DNA from: Endomychus coccineus
Lineage: Eukaryota; Arthropoda; Insecta; Coleoptera; Endomychidae
DNA: 64,000 nucleotides
Direction of reading: 5' to 3'
NCBI GenBank assembly: GCA_958510875.1
Contig: OY294068.1
Location: 27,694,297 to 27,758,296 of the forward strand
In this document: piece by piece, positions 20,766 to 31,039 of the stretch
How the letters are laid out: each line of letters opens with the position of its first letter
How positions within the stretch are numbered: position 1 is the first letter of the stretch
The notes under the pieces: generated by a model
The model's input: the letters and a program-made list of their open reading frames with translations, nothing else
Database searches by the model: none
What the model was told of the DNA's origin: nothing
Translations under genes and position numbers: made by a program

Positions 20766-21120
20766 ACCTTATTTATAGTGTTACAGTGTGTACGCTTTTA
20801 TGGTTTATTACTACGTACTCATACTATATGTTATTCACAATAGCCAAAATTGTTCACTGCCCGATGTTCCTGCTCACAACGAGTTATGGATATGTTAATT
20901 TACCCATGAGACTTTTCTTCGAGCAGTAAGTAAACCTAAATAGCCAGAACGCGTTGTGGATGAATAGCGCTTTGCCCAAAATGAGTTTCAAATGAAGCAA
21001 GATAATACAAAAAAAGTAAAGCGTTTATTCAACGTAAATTATATATTATTATTATTCAAAGAAAGCTAGAAATTGAGAAACAAAAGCTTAAAAAGAAACA
21101 TTACTTGTTTTTACGAGAAT

Positions 21121-22473
21121 TACAAGGGCAAGGTCAACAGTCCCTGAAAAATGATACAAGAAATGATTTATTTGGTAGCCCGATACACTTCGTAAAACGT
21201 TTTTCAACTTTTTCGATTTCTTCCAAATAATACGATTTTGGTAATCCCCCAAAATAGGCGTTTGTTTCAGCGATGACCTCATTGTTGGAGCCAAATCTCC
21301 TTTCGTCGAGTCATTTCTTCAGTTTGGAAATGGATAAACATCGCAACGGGCCAAATCTGGAGAATATGGTGGATGACTAACCAATTCGTACTGAAATTCA
21401 TGCAATTTCGCCATTGCGACTGCGGAACTGTGCGCCGGTACGTTGTCCTAGTGGAAGGCCATTTCTTTCTCTGCCAAATGCGGCCGCTTTCGCTTCAAAT
21501 CGGCGTCGAATAGATCCTACAGCTCTGCATAATATACGCCGGTGATCATTTAGCCCTTTTTAAGGTAATCGATATGGACGATACCGTGTGCATCCCAAAA
21601 AACTGTCGCCTTGACTTTGTTGGCCGATGAACCCACTTTGACCATTTTGGCTTCGATTGGCCAGGACAAGTCCACTGTTTCGACTGTTCTTTGGTCTCTG
21701 ATGTGTTGTGATGAATCCATGTTTCGTCCACGGTTAAGAAACGTTGCAAAAAGTCCTTCTTATCGCGCTTGAACATCGCCAAACACAACAGAGACCAAAT
21801 GCGGCATCCACCTAGCAGATAATTTTCACACTCCCTTGAAGTCTCATGGTCGTGCTTGTTGTCAACAGGGAGCAAATGCGGAACCAATTCGGCAGAGCTT
21901 TCTCATATTCAAAAATGTATGCAAAATGTTCTGCACCCGATCGTCCAATATCATACCATGGATTTTATCGACGATTTCTGGCGTTGTGACCTCAATTAGA
22001 CGACCAGAACGTTCGACGTCTATTGTGGTCATACCAACACAACGAAAATCAGTAAACCATTTATGAATCGATCCAATCGATGGTGGAGAGTCCTCATAAT
22101 GTCTAACAACCGATGATTCGGTTTGCGTGAGTTTTTTCCACGAAAGAAATAATGTTTAATCAGGACGCAAAATTCTCTTTTTTTTCATTATTGTAAAAGT
22201 CTTCCAAGGTTGAGGTGCTTTAAATTGAATTTAGGATAATAGTTAATTATAACATTTAATTTGCATTTAAAAATTATTGAAATTCAATTTATCTTAAATA
22301 AGAAGCAAAATTTACTTGCTTTCGATGGGTTTCAAAACAGAACTGGATTACATATCACTCTGAAAATTGAAATGCGTTCTAGTTAAAGATGGTACATCAC
22401 AAATGTCACATGTGATTTTCGATTGTGGCGTCATCTGTTTTATTTTCAAGGGACTTTTAACCTTGCCCTCGTA
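21121..22473 (-). mobile_element. Full-length mariner element (dead)
   Basis: The ends CAAGGGCAAGGTCAACAGTC and the inverse near 22471 are bordered by TA (21121-21122, 22472-22473). The element is about 1.35 kb, the usual mariner size, with a broken transposase on the minus strand. The 207-bp element at 30831-31037 carries the same ends. Confidence 0.8.
21150..22190 (-). pseudogene. Mariner DD34D-type transposase
   Basis: Reading the minus strand across frames, the N-terminal HTH region gives SSVVRHYEDSPPSIGSIHKWFTDFR and RSGRLIEVTTPEIVDKIH. Then come FLTVDETWIHHNTSETKEQSKQW (first catalytic Asp), SANKVKATVFWDAHGIVHIDYL, a DNVPAHSS block (second Asp, preceded by a stop in place of Gln) and HPPYSPDLARCDVYPF (third Asp). 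These are the standard mariner catalytic blocks in order. Stops and shifts near 21530, 21450, 21320 and 21850 make it inactive. Residues after the third Asp can be followed to the TIR. Confidence 0.85.
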
Positions 22474-22689
22474 CTCATGACATTTTGAATTGCATTTTAT
22501 ATTTAATCGTATACATCCATATGCATAAAATTACTTTGACATCTTTTCAGGCAATTACATCTAACAAATCCTTGCTTAGACCCTAAAGACAACATGGCTT
22601 TATGTCGCACGTTGACAAAAGAAAGTGTAACCACCTCAGATAACGATAAAACTACTTAACGCGGTAATTGAAACCAGAGAAACCAGAAC

Positions 22690-23060
22690 GTGTTCTGCTT
22701 AATTACGTGTACTCACTGCTCGACAAAAAAGTCTTTAAACGGATCACGGGTGAATGACCGTACCCATAACACGTTGTGGACAAAAACATCGTGCAGTGGG
22801 CGATTTCAGCTATTGCGAATAACATATACACAGGACACTAGTCTTAGTGAAGACGCTCAATCTCGACCATGTCTCGAAGGTGATCAAATGGCGGAACACA
22901 TTCTCTGCGAATGCCCAGCTGGAGAAAGAATCAGATTTGGAATGTTCGATAAGACATAACTCCTACTAGGAGATCTAAACAGAACCTCAACCAGCAAAAT
23001 CATATGCTTTATGAAAAGACTGAACATACTGGGTGAACTACAATAAGAAGTGAGGTACAA
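22690..23060 (+). pseudogene. LINE C-terminal (post-RT) fragment
   Basis: The readable frame ends CLEGDQMAEHILCECPAGERIRFGMF, and after a stop LLGDLNRTSTSKIICFMKRLNIL continues. The pattern C-x(n)-AEHxLCECPA-x-R is the Cys/His-containing tail found after the RNase H region of many insect LINEs. Related sequence lies inverted at 49700-50060. Only about 120 codons remain, and no RT is attached. Confidence 0.6.
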
Positions 23061-23123
23061 TGAGTTAACGGTTGCTGGATACCTGTTTGGCTCACTCCCA
23101 GAAACCCTAAATCTAAACCCAAT

Positions 23124-23361
23124 TTAATCAATATTTCTTGCATTATTAAGGATTCCAGCATGTTCAGCATATGGCCTTTTGTTTGTGCAAAATATCGGGA
23201 ACTTGAGGAACATTATGATTGAAGTTCCAAGAGATAGCTGGCATAATTTGAATTTTGTTTCTCCAGCCGAGACAGTTCCTTTTCGTTTGCCCAATATATG
23301 TGGCATCGCGATCTAGTAAGAGGTTACTGTAAATCGTGTTCCCCATATTGAAAGAGAACAC
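23124..23361 (-). pseudogene. PLE GIY-YIG fragment
   Basis: The minus-strand frame contains IYSNLLLDRDATYIGQTKRNCLGWRNKI, resembling the PLE GIY-YIG core (x-YIGQTxRxLxxRxxxH). An overlapping frame holds TEFKLCQLS. There is no RT nearby in the same orientation, so this is an isolated piece. Confidence 0.5.
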
Positions 23362-23899
23362 TGTCTATATTGTCGAACAATTAATTTAACACGTAATGAT
23401 TCATCAAAGTTAAATTATCATTGTTAAATCAATGCAATATTAACGCAAATGGGATAATTTAGAATCTTTGCTCGCTCAGAAAGTTCATTTGTCATTTTCT
23501 GAATATAATTCTCGGGTATTATGTGAACTGGAGTACTTAGAACATTTACCATATTTACATTTTGTAGAAAATATTAACGCTGGGAAATCACTGGAGTTAA
23601 CATTTTGTCGACCTCACTGGTTTAGGTGTTCCGTGTTTTTGTCATTAACGTTAATTTACATCCAAGGCGACTCCTGGCTCCAGAGGTTCTCACCCTGGTG
23701 ATATAAAGTTCATGCATAATAAATGGATTAGGCAAAAATTAAAAATAAAGAAGCTCTATCTGAATGAAAACAACAGGGTTTTACTCTGAACACTGCATTA
23801 TATGAGAAAAGTTTACAACCACTTCGATTTTCATTATACCATCAAGTTTCATATTATAAAATGTGAATTAGTTATCGTCAGCCATCATTGATATGTCTA

Positions 23900-24062
23900 A
23901 TAAGTAAGACATAATCACCCTTATCCACTGAAAATACTCTTGAAGTACTAGGAAAATTTCGACTACCAAATCACCATCATCAAATTAGATTAAATTTAGA
24001 TCAATAAATTTCAGAAATTGTTTTATAAATTTGTAATAAGACCCGTTTATAGATAAGATGCA
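23900..24062 (-). repeat. Penelope tail fragment
   Basis: Shares 'taatcacccttatccact' and, on the minus strand, TTGATGATGG...GTAGTCGAAA with the tails at 37441 and 38760. A piece resembling 39840-39865 ('acccgtttatagat') follows. Confidence 0.55.
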
Positions 24063-24069
24063 AAAACAA

Positions 24070-24455
24070 GCTAAGAACCCGTTTAGACAATAGAATATAA
24101 TAGAGTTTATTCGTTTCAAGGCTACATACGTGATACATAGAACTTGTCATAAACATACACTGTGTAAGTATCCTAAATTTCTCTATTAGCACTCGATTTG
24201 ATACATATAGGGATAGCCTTATTATAGTTTGAAATGTATAGGTGCTATGATTGAAACATCACAATAATTGAAAAAAAAAACACATGTCTAGTGTGACGTA
24301 AAGCAATACAAACAGCTTGTAAATTCCTGTAACAGTAAGACATGTAGAAATAAAAATTTATGTTATAAAGGAAATCATATGAGGAAATTAGTATCATTCA
24401 GACTCAGTTAAATTATAATATGCTTTTTTTGTTGAACAGTTTCTCAGAGATAATT
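24070..24455. other. No recognisable gene
   Basis: Nothing recognised between a Penelope tail and a Helentron end. Confidence 0.45.
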
Positions 24456-24460
24456 TTATT

Positions 24461-25510
24461 AAGCTATTGCATATAGCTTTTATCGCGGGCTTTGAGCGCG
24501 GCGACCGAATCAAGAAATTCCGTAACGAAAAATAATGTAAGACCTAAGCACCTAACATGTGTCATATTAATTAATTAATTTGAAGTTTCTAAAAGTGAAA
24601 AATTTCGCTATTTTATACGAATGTTATAACACTCTAGCGCTTTAGACTCCGGGATTTTCACGTGGCCTATCGAAATTAGAAGGTTCGAATTATCTAAAAA
24701 CATAATTGCATGAACTCCAGACGTCCTCTGCAATTAGCTACAAACGAAATCATTTTGACATATGCCTCTAGGAGCTCGCTACGCGTCAGTTAGAGTTTAT
24801 GGGTTAGACGCGCGTAGCAGAAACCTGAGAGTACCTGTTTCTATTAAGCTATTGCATATATTGCATATAGCTTTCATCGCGGGCTTTGCGCGCGGCGACC
24901 GAATCAAGAAATTCCGTAACGAAAAATAACAGGAACTCGTTTATGTTGCGCTCTCTCGGGTGACTAATATTGAAAAATTGTATATCACGACAAAAAACGA
25001 TAATTCTACATTCAAGTTTTATAATAATCGAAGGCAAGCTGCATCGATTGCATCTTTGTTGCAAAAATTCAAAAGACTGAATAATGATCTACAAGAATCC
25101 ACAACAAAATATGGGACCATCATTGACGCGGTATTTTCCAAATATTTAGAGGATATCAAGTCTCACGTATGTCTTTTATTTCAGTTATTCAGTTACCATA
25201 AACCTATAGTTTCAATGATAACAAATTCCTGAATAACCTACATGTATTGTAAGATAATAAAAATATTTTAAACGATATTAACTTCTCATTTATTCAATAA
25301 AAGAAAAAAATTTGTTTTCTTATCGGTCACCACGCTCAAAAGTAACTTGAATTAATATCAAAGAAAATACTTGAATTAAAATATCAAAGAAAAAAAAATA
25401 CTGCATAAATTTTAAAAAATAAATAATTGTAATTGCATAAGTTGAGAAAAAATGCCATGCAATAGCTTTACCGCGGCAGTACCAGAGTGCCACACGTATC
25501 TTTTTTTGTT
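24461..25510 (+). mobile_element. Helentron-like element with two tandem 5' ends
   Basis: The 5' module (AAGCTATTGCATATAGC...) occurs at 24461 and again at 24846, 385 bp apart in the same orientation. A single 3' module follows (TGCAATAGCTT at 25458-25468, hairpin GGCA...TGCC at 25475-25491, ACACGTATC, T run). The second 5' copy has a 9-bp internal duplication ('tattgcata' repeated). A C-terminal endonuclease scrap lies inside. The element's extreme 3' end is the target of the THAP element at 25516. Confidence 0.7.
25040..25235 (+). pseudogene. Helentron endonuclease scrap
   Basis: The frame includes KRLNNDLQESTTKYGTIIDAVFSKYLEDIKS, and after a small duplication or shift, FSYHKPIVSMI. It matches the last third of the 3320-3891 pseudogene, keeping the TTKYGTxIDAVF and S-x-H segments. 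The LAGDFN block and everything upstream are deleted. Its distance to the Helentron 3' end equals that in the first copy, so both derive from the same ancestor. Confidence 0.65.
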
Positions 25511-25515
25511 GATAC

Positions 25516-26082
25516 CACGGTCGTACATACAGGTCTGAGGAATCGAGGCTGTTTCCTATGTGAGAAGTGGGTCCGCTAAGCGTCGACTGTAGTCGTGTAG
25601 TACCAAAAGGGATGGCACAGTAGTCGAAATTCTCTGACAACTGTCATACTTGACTTGTAAACACAAGGAATACCTGCGTTTTTAGAAAAAAATTGCGAAA
25701 TCGTGCATTGTGCCGAAATGCAAAACGGGGTACAAAAGTGTAAAGCAAGAAACTTCTGTTTTTAAAGTGCCGAAAGATGCGGAAATGCGAAAAAAGTGGA
25801 TTCTTGCGATTCCGGATAGAAATCGTTTTAACGAGGTCTTTTATATGTGCGAAAAAGGGGAAGTTATTTTTAAGGTGAGCAATACATTTTGACAAGAGTA
25901 ACAGTTCTATTCCTCTCTCAAGTCAGAATACTTAGTAACACTGCTTGCGATTCCGGAAAGAAATCGTTGTACCACTTCGATCCAAGCGCTAGCTAGTGGC
26001 TGAACGAGGGACTACGAGTTTGGCGAAGCGTGAGAGACCTATGTCAAACACACGAGTCCCCAGACCTGTATGTACGATCGTG
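25516..26082 (+). mobile_element. THAP-bearing P-like element, copy 2
   Basis: Ends CACGGTCG and CGATCGTG with 8-bp direct repeats GTTGATAC (25508-25515) and GTTGAGAC (26083-26090), seven of eight matching. It is 567 bp and inserted in the Helentron 3' tail, so it is younger than the Helentron. Confidence 0.75.
25692..25882 (+). pseudogene. THAP-domain exon remnant, copy 2
   Basis: The best preserved THAP copy. CIVPKCKTGYKS (first Cys pair), ETSVFKVPKDAEMRKKWILAIP (the conserved FKVPKD-x-xxxxKW region), then NRFNEVFYMCEKGEVIFKV, where CEK keeps the third Cys but the His of CxxH is gone. It is followed by AAG|GTGAGC, a plausible 5' splice site. THAP domains are zinc-dependent DNA binders at the N-terminus of P-type transposases and their domesticated relatives. 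Only this first exon is present, with no catalytic RNase-H-like part in the element. Confidence 0.7.
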
Positions 26083-26154
26083 GTTGAGACTTTCCTCCTT
26101 AATGAAACTTGGCATTTTATTATAAATTTTCAGTATGTTGTATGAGATATTTTT

Positions 26155-27275
26155 CTAGGTGTAGAAATATTTAGTCTTATCTCTAATCAAATTGTTCTTA
26201 TTTCTTGTATCATACGAAGGTTCTATACTGCAAGATTCGAAGAGCTCGGAATTTTTGTTGATAAATATAACGGATTCATAGATATAGAGACCGCTAATAG
26301 TGAGTATATTTTTATCAATGGAAAATTGTTTGCAACTGTCAGTTTTCGACAACAGAAGTATATTTCGTAAGCATTTCTTCTGAAGTCTGAATATTCGTTT
26401 GATTTCTGACGAATTTCCCCAAACAATTATGCCGTATTTTAGACGAGATTCAATGTACGCGAAGTAATGTGCATATGCATATTTTGCAAAAATTTTTGCT
26501 AAATCATCTAAGTGATAATGCCAATCTAATCTTGAATTGATATGAATTCCTAAGAACTTCACTACAGGTTGTGATTCTATGAATCCATTCTTATGAGGAG
26601 TACATAATTTGGTTGCGTTTTGTATAAAATGAAAAATTCAGTAACTGCATTTTATTCACATTTATCTTCAAATTATTCGAACCGAACCATTGTTCCAGTG
26701 AGTGGATCCTAGTTTGAATTTTTTCCTTCAAGTTCTCCTGTTTGTCAACACTCAATAACATGTATCCTCCGCAAATTGTGGAACCGGCTCTGGAATAGCA
26801 CTTGGTAGATCATTTGTATATAATAAGTATAAAAGAGGTCCCAAAATTGACCCCTGAAGGTCGCCCCTGACAACGTTCCTATTATTTGATCGGAAAGTAT
26901 TTCCGGATATATCACTATCATAAACAAACTGTTTCCTATTTTTTAAGTATGATTGGTTCAATGATAAACAAATCTCTCTTATCAGTTGCCTATGCAGTTT
27001 TGTGACTAATATGTTATGTTCAACGCTGTCGAAAGCTTTGCTTAAATCGAGAAATATAGCTGCAGTCGATTTATCGTTGTTTATCGATTCAATAATCTGA
27101 CATAGAGTGGTGACAGCCCTTTCTGAAACCATTTTGATTTGTAGAAAGAATTTTATGTTCCTCAATGAAGTCTACAATTTTATTATATAGTATTCCTAGA
27201 AGAATTTATTAATATTTGATAGAAGTGCAATTGGCCTATAGTTTTATATAGTTCCCGATTTTGACAAATCTGGAA
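26155..27275 (-). pseudogene. LINE reverse transcriptase, CR1/jockey-like, degenerate
   Basis: In minus-strand order this gives YRPIALLSNINKFF (from about 27255), LYNKIVDFIEEHKILSTNQNGF, and IFLDLSKAFDSVEHNIL (motif A with catalytic Asp). GDLQGSILGPLLYLLYTNDLP (motif B) and QFAEDTCY in place of YADDT (motif C) follow. Next are a WFGSNNLKINVNK segment and KFLGIHINSRLDWHYHL with the C-terminal YGIIVWGNSSEIKRIFRLQKKCLR and YNTRN-like SYDTRNKNNL. This order is standard for jockey/CR1-group LINEs. The altered FAED, several shifts and no endonuclease show an old 5'-truncated copy. It differs clearly from the LINE at 44.3 kb. Confidence 0.75.
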
Positions 27276-27277
27276 TT

Positions 27278-27400
27278 TACAAAATGCTATGTGGGTTAAG
27301 CTACAAGCTGAAAGGAACATTTTGACTCGTTATAAAGAATACTTTGCTCATATAGAGAAGAATAATAGTGTGAAATCAGCAGTAGAGGACATAATGTAAA
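27278..27400 (+). pseudogene. PLE GIY-YIG fragment, plus strand
   Basis: Across two frames it reads SGIYKMLCGL, then ERNILTRYKEYFAHIEKNNSVKSAVED. That matches the PLE GIY-YIG layout GxYKxxC...QTxRNxxTRxKEHxAHI...SxxAxH. The central GQT is deleted. It abuts the antisense LINE at 27275. Confidence 0.55.
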
Positions 27401-27464
27401 TACAGGACACACGATTTCTAAGGAAAGTTTATCAGTAAAATGAAATAAAACAATTTTTTGTGTA

Positions 27465-27885
27465 ATTTCCATAAAAGAGTTTATTTTTCAATAAACACGA
27501 CTGGTTTCAACTTTTACATCTGTATCAAGTGAATATATAAACAAAAGGTAGATTTATTCATACATAAAGTTCACAGATTCAGTAATGGGCAGGAATTAAG
27601 GTCCAAAAGTGTATTGATTCGGTGTTTTTACACAGTTTGTTAACCTCCAAAGTGTCCAACAAACTTCCCTTTATTGCAAGTATGAAGGAGTTTAAGATTA
27701 TCTATTGTTATTTTTATGATTTAATAGCCAATTGGACCTTAATCCCTCCCCATTACTGAATCTGTGAACTTCATGTTTAAGTAGTAAATCTACCAGTTGT
27801 TCCTATATTCACTTGAGAATGATGTAAAAGTCGAAACCGGTCGTGTTTATCGAAAAATAAAAAGTTTTGAGAAATTAGACAAAAA
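27465..27885. repeat. Inverted Penelope-type terminal repeats
   Basis: Arms near 27475-27640 and 27725-27870 are inverted copies (the segments around 'cacgactggtttcaactttt' and its counterpart near 27825, and 'cccattactgaatctgtgaa' against its complement near 27578). The block with GTAAAAGT[CT]GAAACC resembles the tail sequences of insect PLEs. Confidence 0.55.
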
Positions 27886-27944
27886 AAATGTTTTATTCCA
27901 TTTTATTGCAATGAATTTCCTGAAAACAAATAGTTCATCACTAT

Positions 27945-28020
27945 CTCTGATTAAAGTTTATGAGTTTTAAAATACAGTACGAACAAATATCTAGGTAATT
28001 TGGAAGGGATGGAAATGTAT
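27945..28020 (+). repeat. Penelope tail fragment
   Basis: Matches 40050-40095 ('aggtaatttggaagggatgg') and, inverted, 37635-37690. Joined directly to the antisense LINE endonuclease. Confidence 0.55.
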
Positions 28021-28850
28021 AACAAAAACCAATTTGTTAAATTTAGACTTATTTCCAACTGATGGTAACTCCTTGTTTGCATTGTCAACCCCCAAATAGT
28101 CGGCTGATTTGTAATGTCAAACTGTGCGTGGATGTGTTGAATTGGTTCGTGGAGTGATAAAGGGACAGGTCGTAGTGATGAAATGGTCAGAGTTTCCAAT
28201 AGTGCACGAACCTTTACATCATAGGGATCTGGATTCTTAGTGAGAAAAAAGTCAAGCGTATAATGATAGTTGTTATCAGGGATCCGTGTTGGCTCATTTG
28301 TTAACTGCTGGAGACCATAGGTAATGGCGAGGGCCTCAGCCTGTTGCCCTGCGTCATCCGTCTTGTTCGAAAACTTGAACAAAGCGGAGTTGTGAACGTT
28401 GAAATCCCCCATGATCATGATGTCAGATGCTGGATGGTTCTGCGGAATGAGGTCAAGCTTCGAAGGAAGAAATTCAAAGAGTTCCACATGAGTTGGTTCA
28501 TTTGATCATAAATAAAGACCACAAAGAAATTTTGTCTGTTTGTAATTATCACGCTTGAACCACTTTGCATCGAATTCTCGTACTTCTAGATTATACTTCC
28601 GGTGGCATGGAGCTCGTAGCCATTTCGGAGTATATAGATCGTGTTGGTGGATGTATTGACCTGCGTCTCAGTTAAGATCAGTATGTCTGGTTTGTCTGTC
28701 TGCAGATGGTAATGAACATCGTTTATGTATTTGCTAAGACGTCGGATGTTACAGTCTTCATATTCTTCAATGCAGTGTTGAACCCCCTCGAGCACCCCTC
28801 GCCCGGAGGTATTTTTCTTCCGGAGTATTTAACACTAGGGGGCTTCATCA
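28021..28850 (-). pseudogene. Jockey-type LINE endonuclease, antisense copy
   Basis: From 28795 downward on the minus strand: CNIRRLSKYINDVHYHLQTDKPDILILTETQV (N-terminal APE block, with the E of LTET). Next come YILRNGYELH and, after a shifted stretch, SDIMIMGDFNVHNSALFKFSNKTDDAG (the GDFN-x-H core). QAEALAITYGLQQLTNEPTRIPDN, LDFFLTKNPDPYDV and PLSLHEPIQH follow. This is the target-nicking endonuclease of a jockey-type LINE. Homologous, more damaged sequence lies at 44480-45060. The final S-D-H motif reads S-L-H-E. The region between TETQV and GDFN is partly deleted, so the copy is inactive. Confidence 0.75.
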
Positions 28851-28854
28851 TTCG

Positions 28855-29185
28855 TGTTATTATGAAAAGCTTTGCGTAATATACGCCGTTGATGATTTCG
28901 CCCTTTTCAAGGTAATCGATATGGATGATACCGAGTGCATCCCGAAAAACTGTCGCCATGATTTTGTTGGCCGATAAACCCATTTTGGCCTTTTCCGAAT
29001 CCGATTCGCCAGGACAAGTCCAGTGTTTCGGCTGTTCTCTGGTCTCTGGTGTCTTGTGATGGATCCATTATATTATAGGGTTACAGAACGGCTCAAAAGT
29101 CGTTCTTTTCGCGTTTGAACATTGCCGAACACTCCTTTGAAGTTGTCACATGGTCGCGCTGGTTGTAATTAGAGAGCAAATTCAA
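28855..29185 (-). mobile_element. Mariner transposase fragment inserted in the LINE
   Basis: On the minus strand: VTTSKECSAMFKREKNDF, then (shifted) a TRDQRTAETLDLSW segment equivalent to the ETKEQSKQW region, then MGLSANKIMATVFRDALGIIHIDYLEKGEIINGVYYAKLF. This is the middle third of a mariner transposase close to that at 21150-22190. It lacks both TIRs and interrupts LINE 5' sequence that is continuous at 44360-44420. Confidence 0.7.
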
Positions 29186-29345
29186 AACCTGGATAAAATG
29201 TCGGTTTAGAGGCAGGAAAATGGGTATGAAGGTATGTCGAGGTGGTTGTGTTTCTCCGGGCGATGAGGAAAACATCTATCAGCTATGATTATCCGTTTAG
29301 TCGCCTTTTACGACAGGCAGGATTAACCATGGGAAAATTCTTAGT
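29186..29345 (-). mobile_element. Jockey-type LINE 5' region
   Basis: The minus strand contains the block around 'aaaccgacattttatccagg', also present at 44370-44390 just upstream of the LINE endonuclease, so it belongs to the LINE 5' UTR. Upstream, a stretch with 'gtcgccttttacgacaggca' has no assigned role. Confidence 0.55.
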
Positions 29346-30825
29346 CCGTCCTCATACTAAATTGATATAAAGAGGTGAATATGGTGTAGGCATGGCGGAG
29401 TCTTTGACGAAAATGTTCCGACAGTATTATTATTGAATTGTGTTCCACCCGCAGGAACAGAAAATATACTGCAAACGACCAGAAACAGTTAAAGACATAT
29501 AAATACAACATTTTTCTCACAAGAGTGGATACTAGGACGCTTAAAGTATTACTATACCGGGTGTTTCAAATTTGACTCTCATCATTGGGATCTCGGAAAG
29601 TATAAGAGATACAAAGTTGGTTGAATCGGGGCAACGTTGGGTATCGGTGAGCCCAATAATATTCCGTTCAACATATGGAGTGGTCTTCGATACTTCCGGA
29701 AATATGGCGGAAAAACTGAAATTCACTGTTTTGAATTTTTTAGGAGTTTTTTCAGAGGTTAGAAAATATTTATGAATACATTCTCACTGGAACTTTTTGA
29801 GCTTCTACCTTTGGCGAAGTCTTAAATCCTTTAAGACGTTCCATTTCTCCCAAATCATCATCAACTTTTTTTTTCTTAAGAGCGCCGTATTGGATTTTTG
29901 CAGCAATAGTAGGTAGTAGTTATAATTTGTAACATTTTTCTCCATGATGAACATTTCCTTCGCAATTCAATATCTATCATGTCGTCAGCCAGGAGCGGAG
30001 TTGTTTAAGAATTATTCATAGTCTAGGTATTAATTCTGGCTATTGCATTGATTGTATTATTACCTATGGGTTAATATAATAATGATTCTTGTTGAATAAA
30101 TGTTTTATACTGCTTACAGTATAGATATAACAACATTTTGTAAGATGTTCCAAGTTGAGATCTAGTTGCTGGCATGTTGTTATGTTTTTCAGTATTTGAA
30201 TCTATGAAACCATGTAACACTCAATCTTACTAAAAACCACTCGATATAGACAAAAGTAGAAGATAGGTATAGGAAATTGTAGAAGAGTTCGATTGAAAAT
30301 TTCAGTGACTGTAAAAATATATATCATTCTATATGGAAAAATCGACCCTTGGACGTTTCGAAATGTCCTAATTCTTTCCACGTAGCAACGGAGGAGACTG
30401 GGGAATTTGTATTTTTTATTCTCTTTAAATTCAGAATACGAAAACGAAGCTTATTCATTCAAACCACATTTAGAATTAATCGGAAACAGTCTCGAATAGA
30501 CGTCCCTAACAAGATTCTAATTAAAAAAGGGAGAAAGTCTCCATTACATCCGATAACCACACTAAACTGTTCGTATTGCTTTATTTTAGTAACGCCAAAC
30601 ACGTGCCTATGCTGCACTCTACATTCTGCGAAACTTCGTCCACATCGCCAATGAAAATGGTGCCGATAAAATCATTTAATAGTTAATCTCGTTTTGATAT
30701 ATGCCCACTCAATTCAAAAGCTACTAAAAATTGATGGTACGTCACTTCATGGTAATTGATCATCATAATGAGATGAAGAACAATTACTTTGTTTTTATAC
30801 CACTAATAATAACATGAAAACGTCA
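29346..30825. other. No recognisable gene
   Basis: 'accgggtgtttcaaat' at about 29558 looks like the TIR of a mariner-type element, but I found no matching opposite end. The frames at 29572-29775 and 30349-30654 show no domain. Confidence 0.4.
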
Positions 30826-30828
30826 ATA

Positions 30829-31039
30829 TACAAGGGCAAGGTGAAAAGTCCCTGAAAAATGACACTAGAAATGATTTATTTGGTGAAAACTTATTTTATT
30901 TCTCAGCATTATCTCATATTGTAACTCGATGCACTTCGGCCAACGTTTTTCTGATTTTTCGTTCCCTTCCGAATAATACCATTTTCGATTGTGGCGCCAT
31001 CTCTTATATTTTTCAGGGACTTCTTACCTTGCCCTCGTA
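30829..31039 (-). mobile_element. Mariner miniature element
   Basis: The ends CAAGGGCAAGGT... and ...CCTTGCCCTCG (30831-31037) with TA on both sides are the same as those of the full-length mariner at 21121-22473. The 207-bp interior retains only sequence homologous to the end of that transposase, so it is a deletion derivative. Confidence 0.8.
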
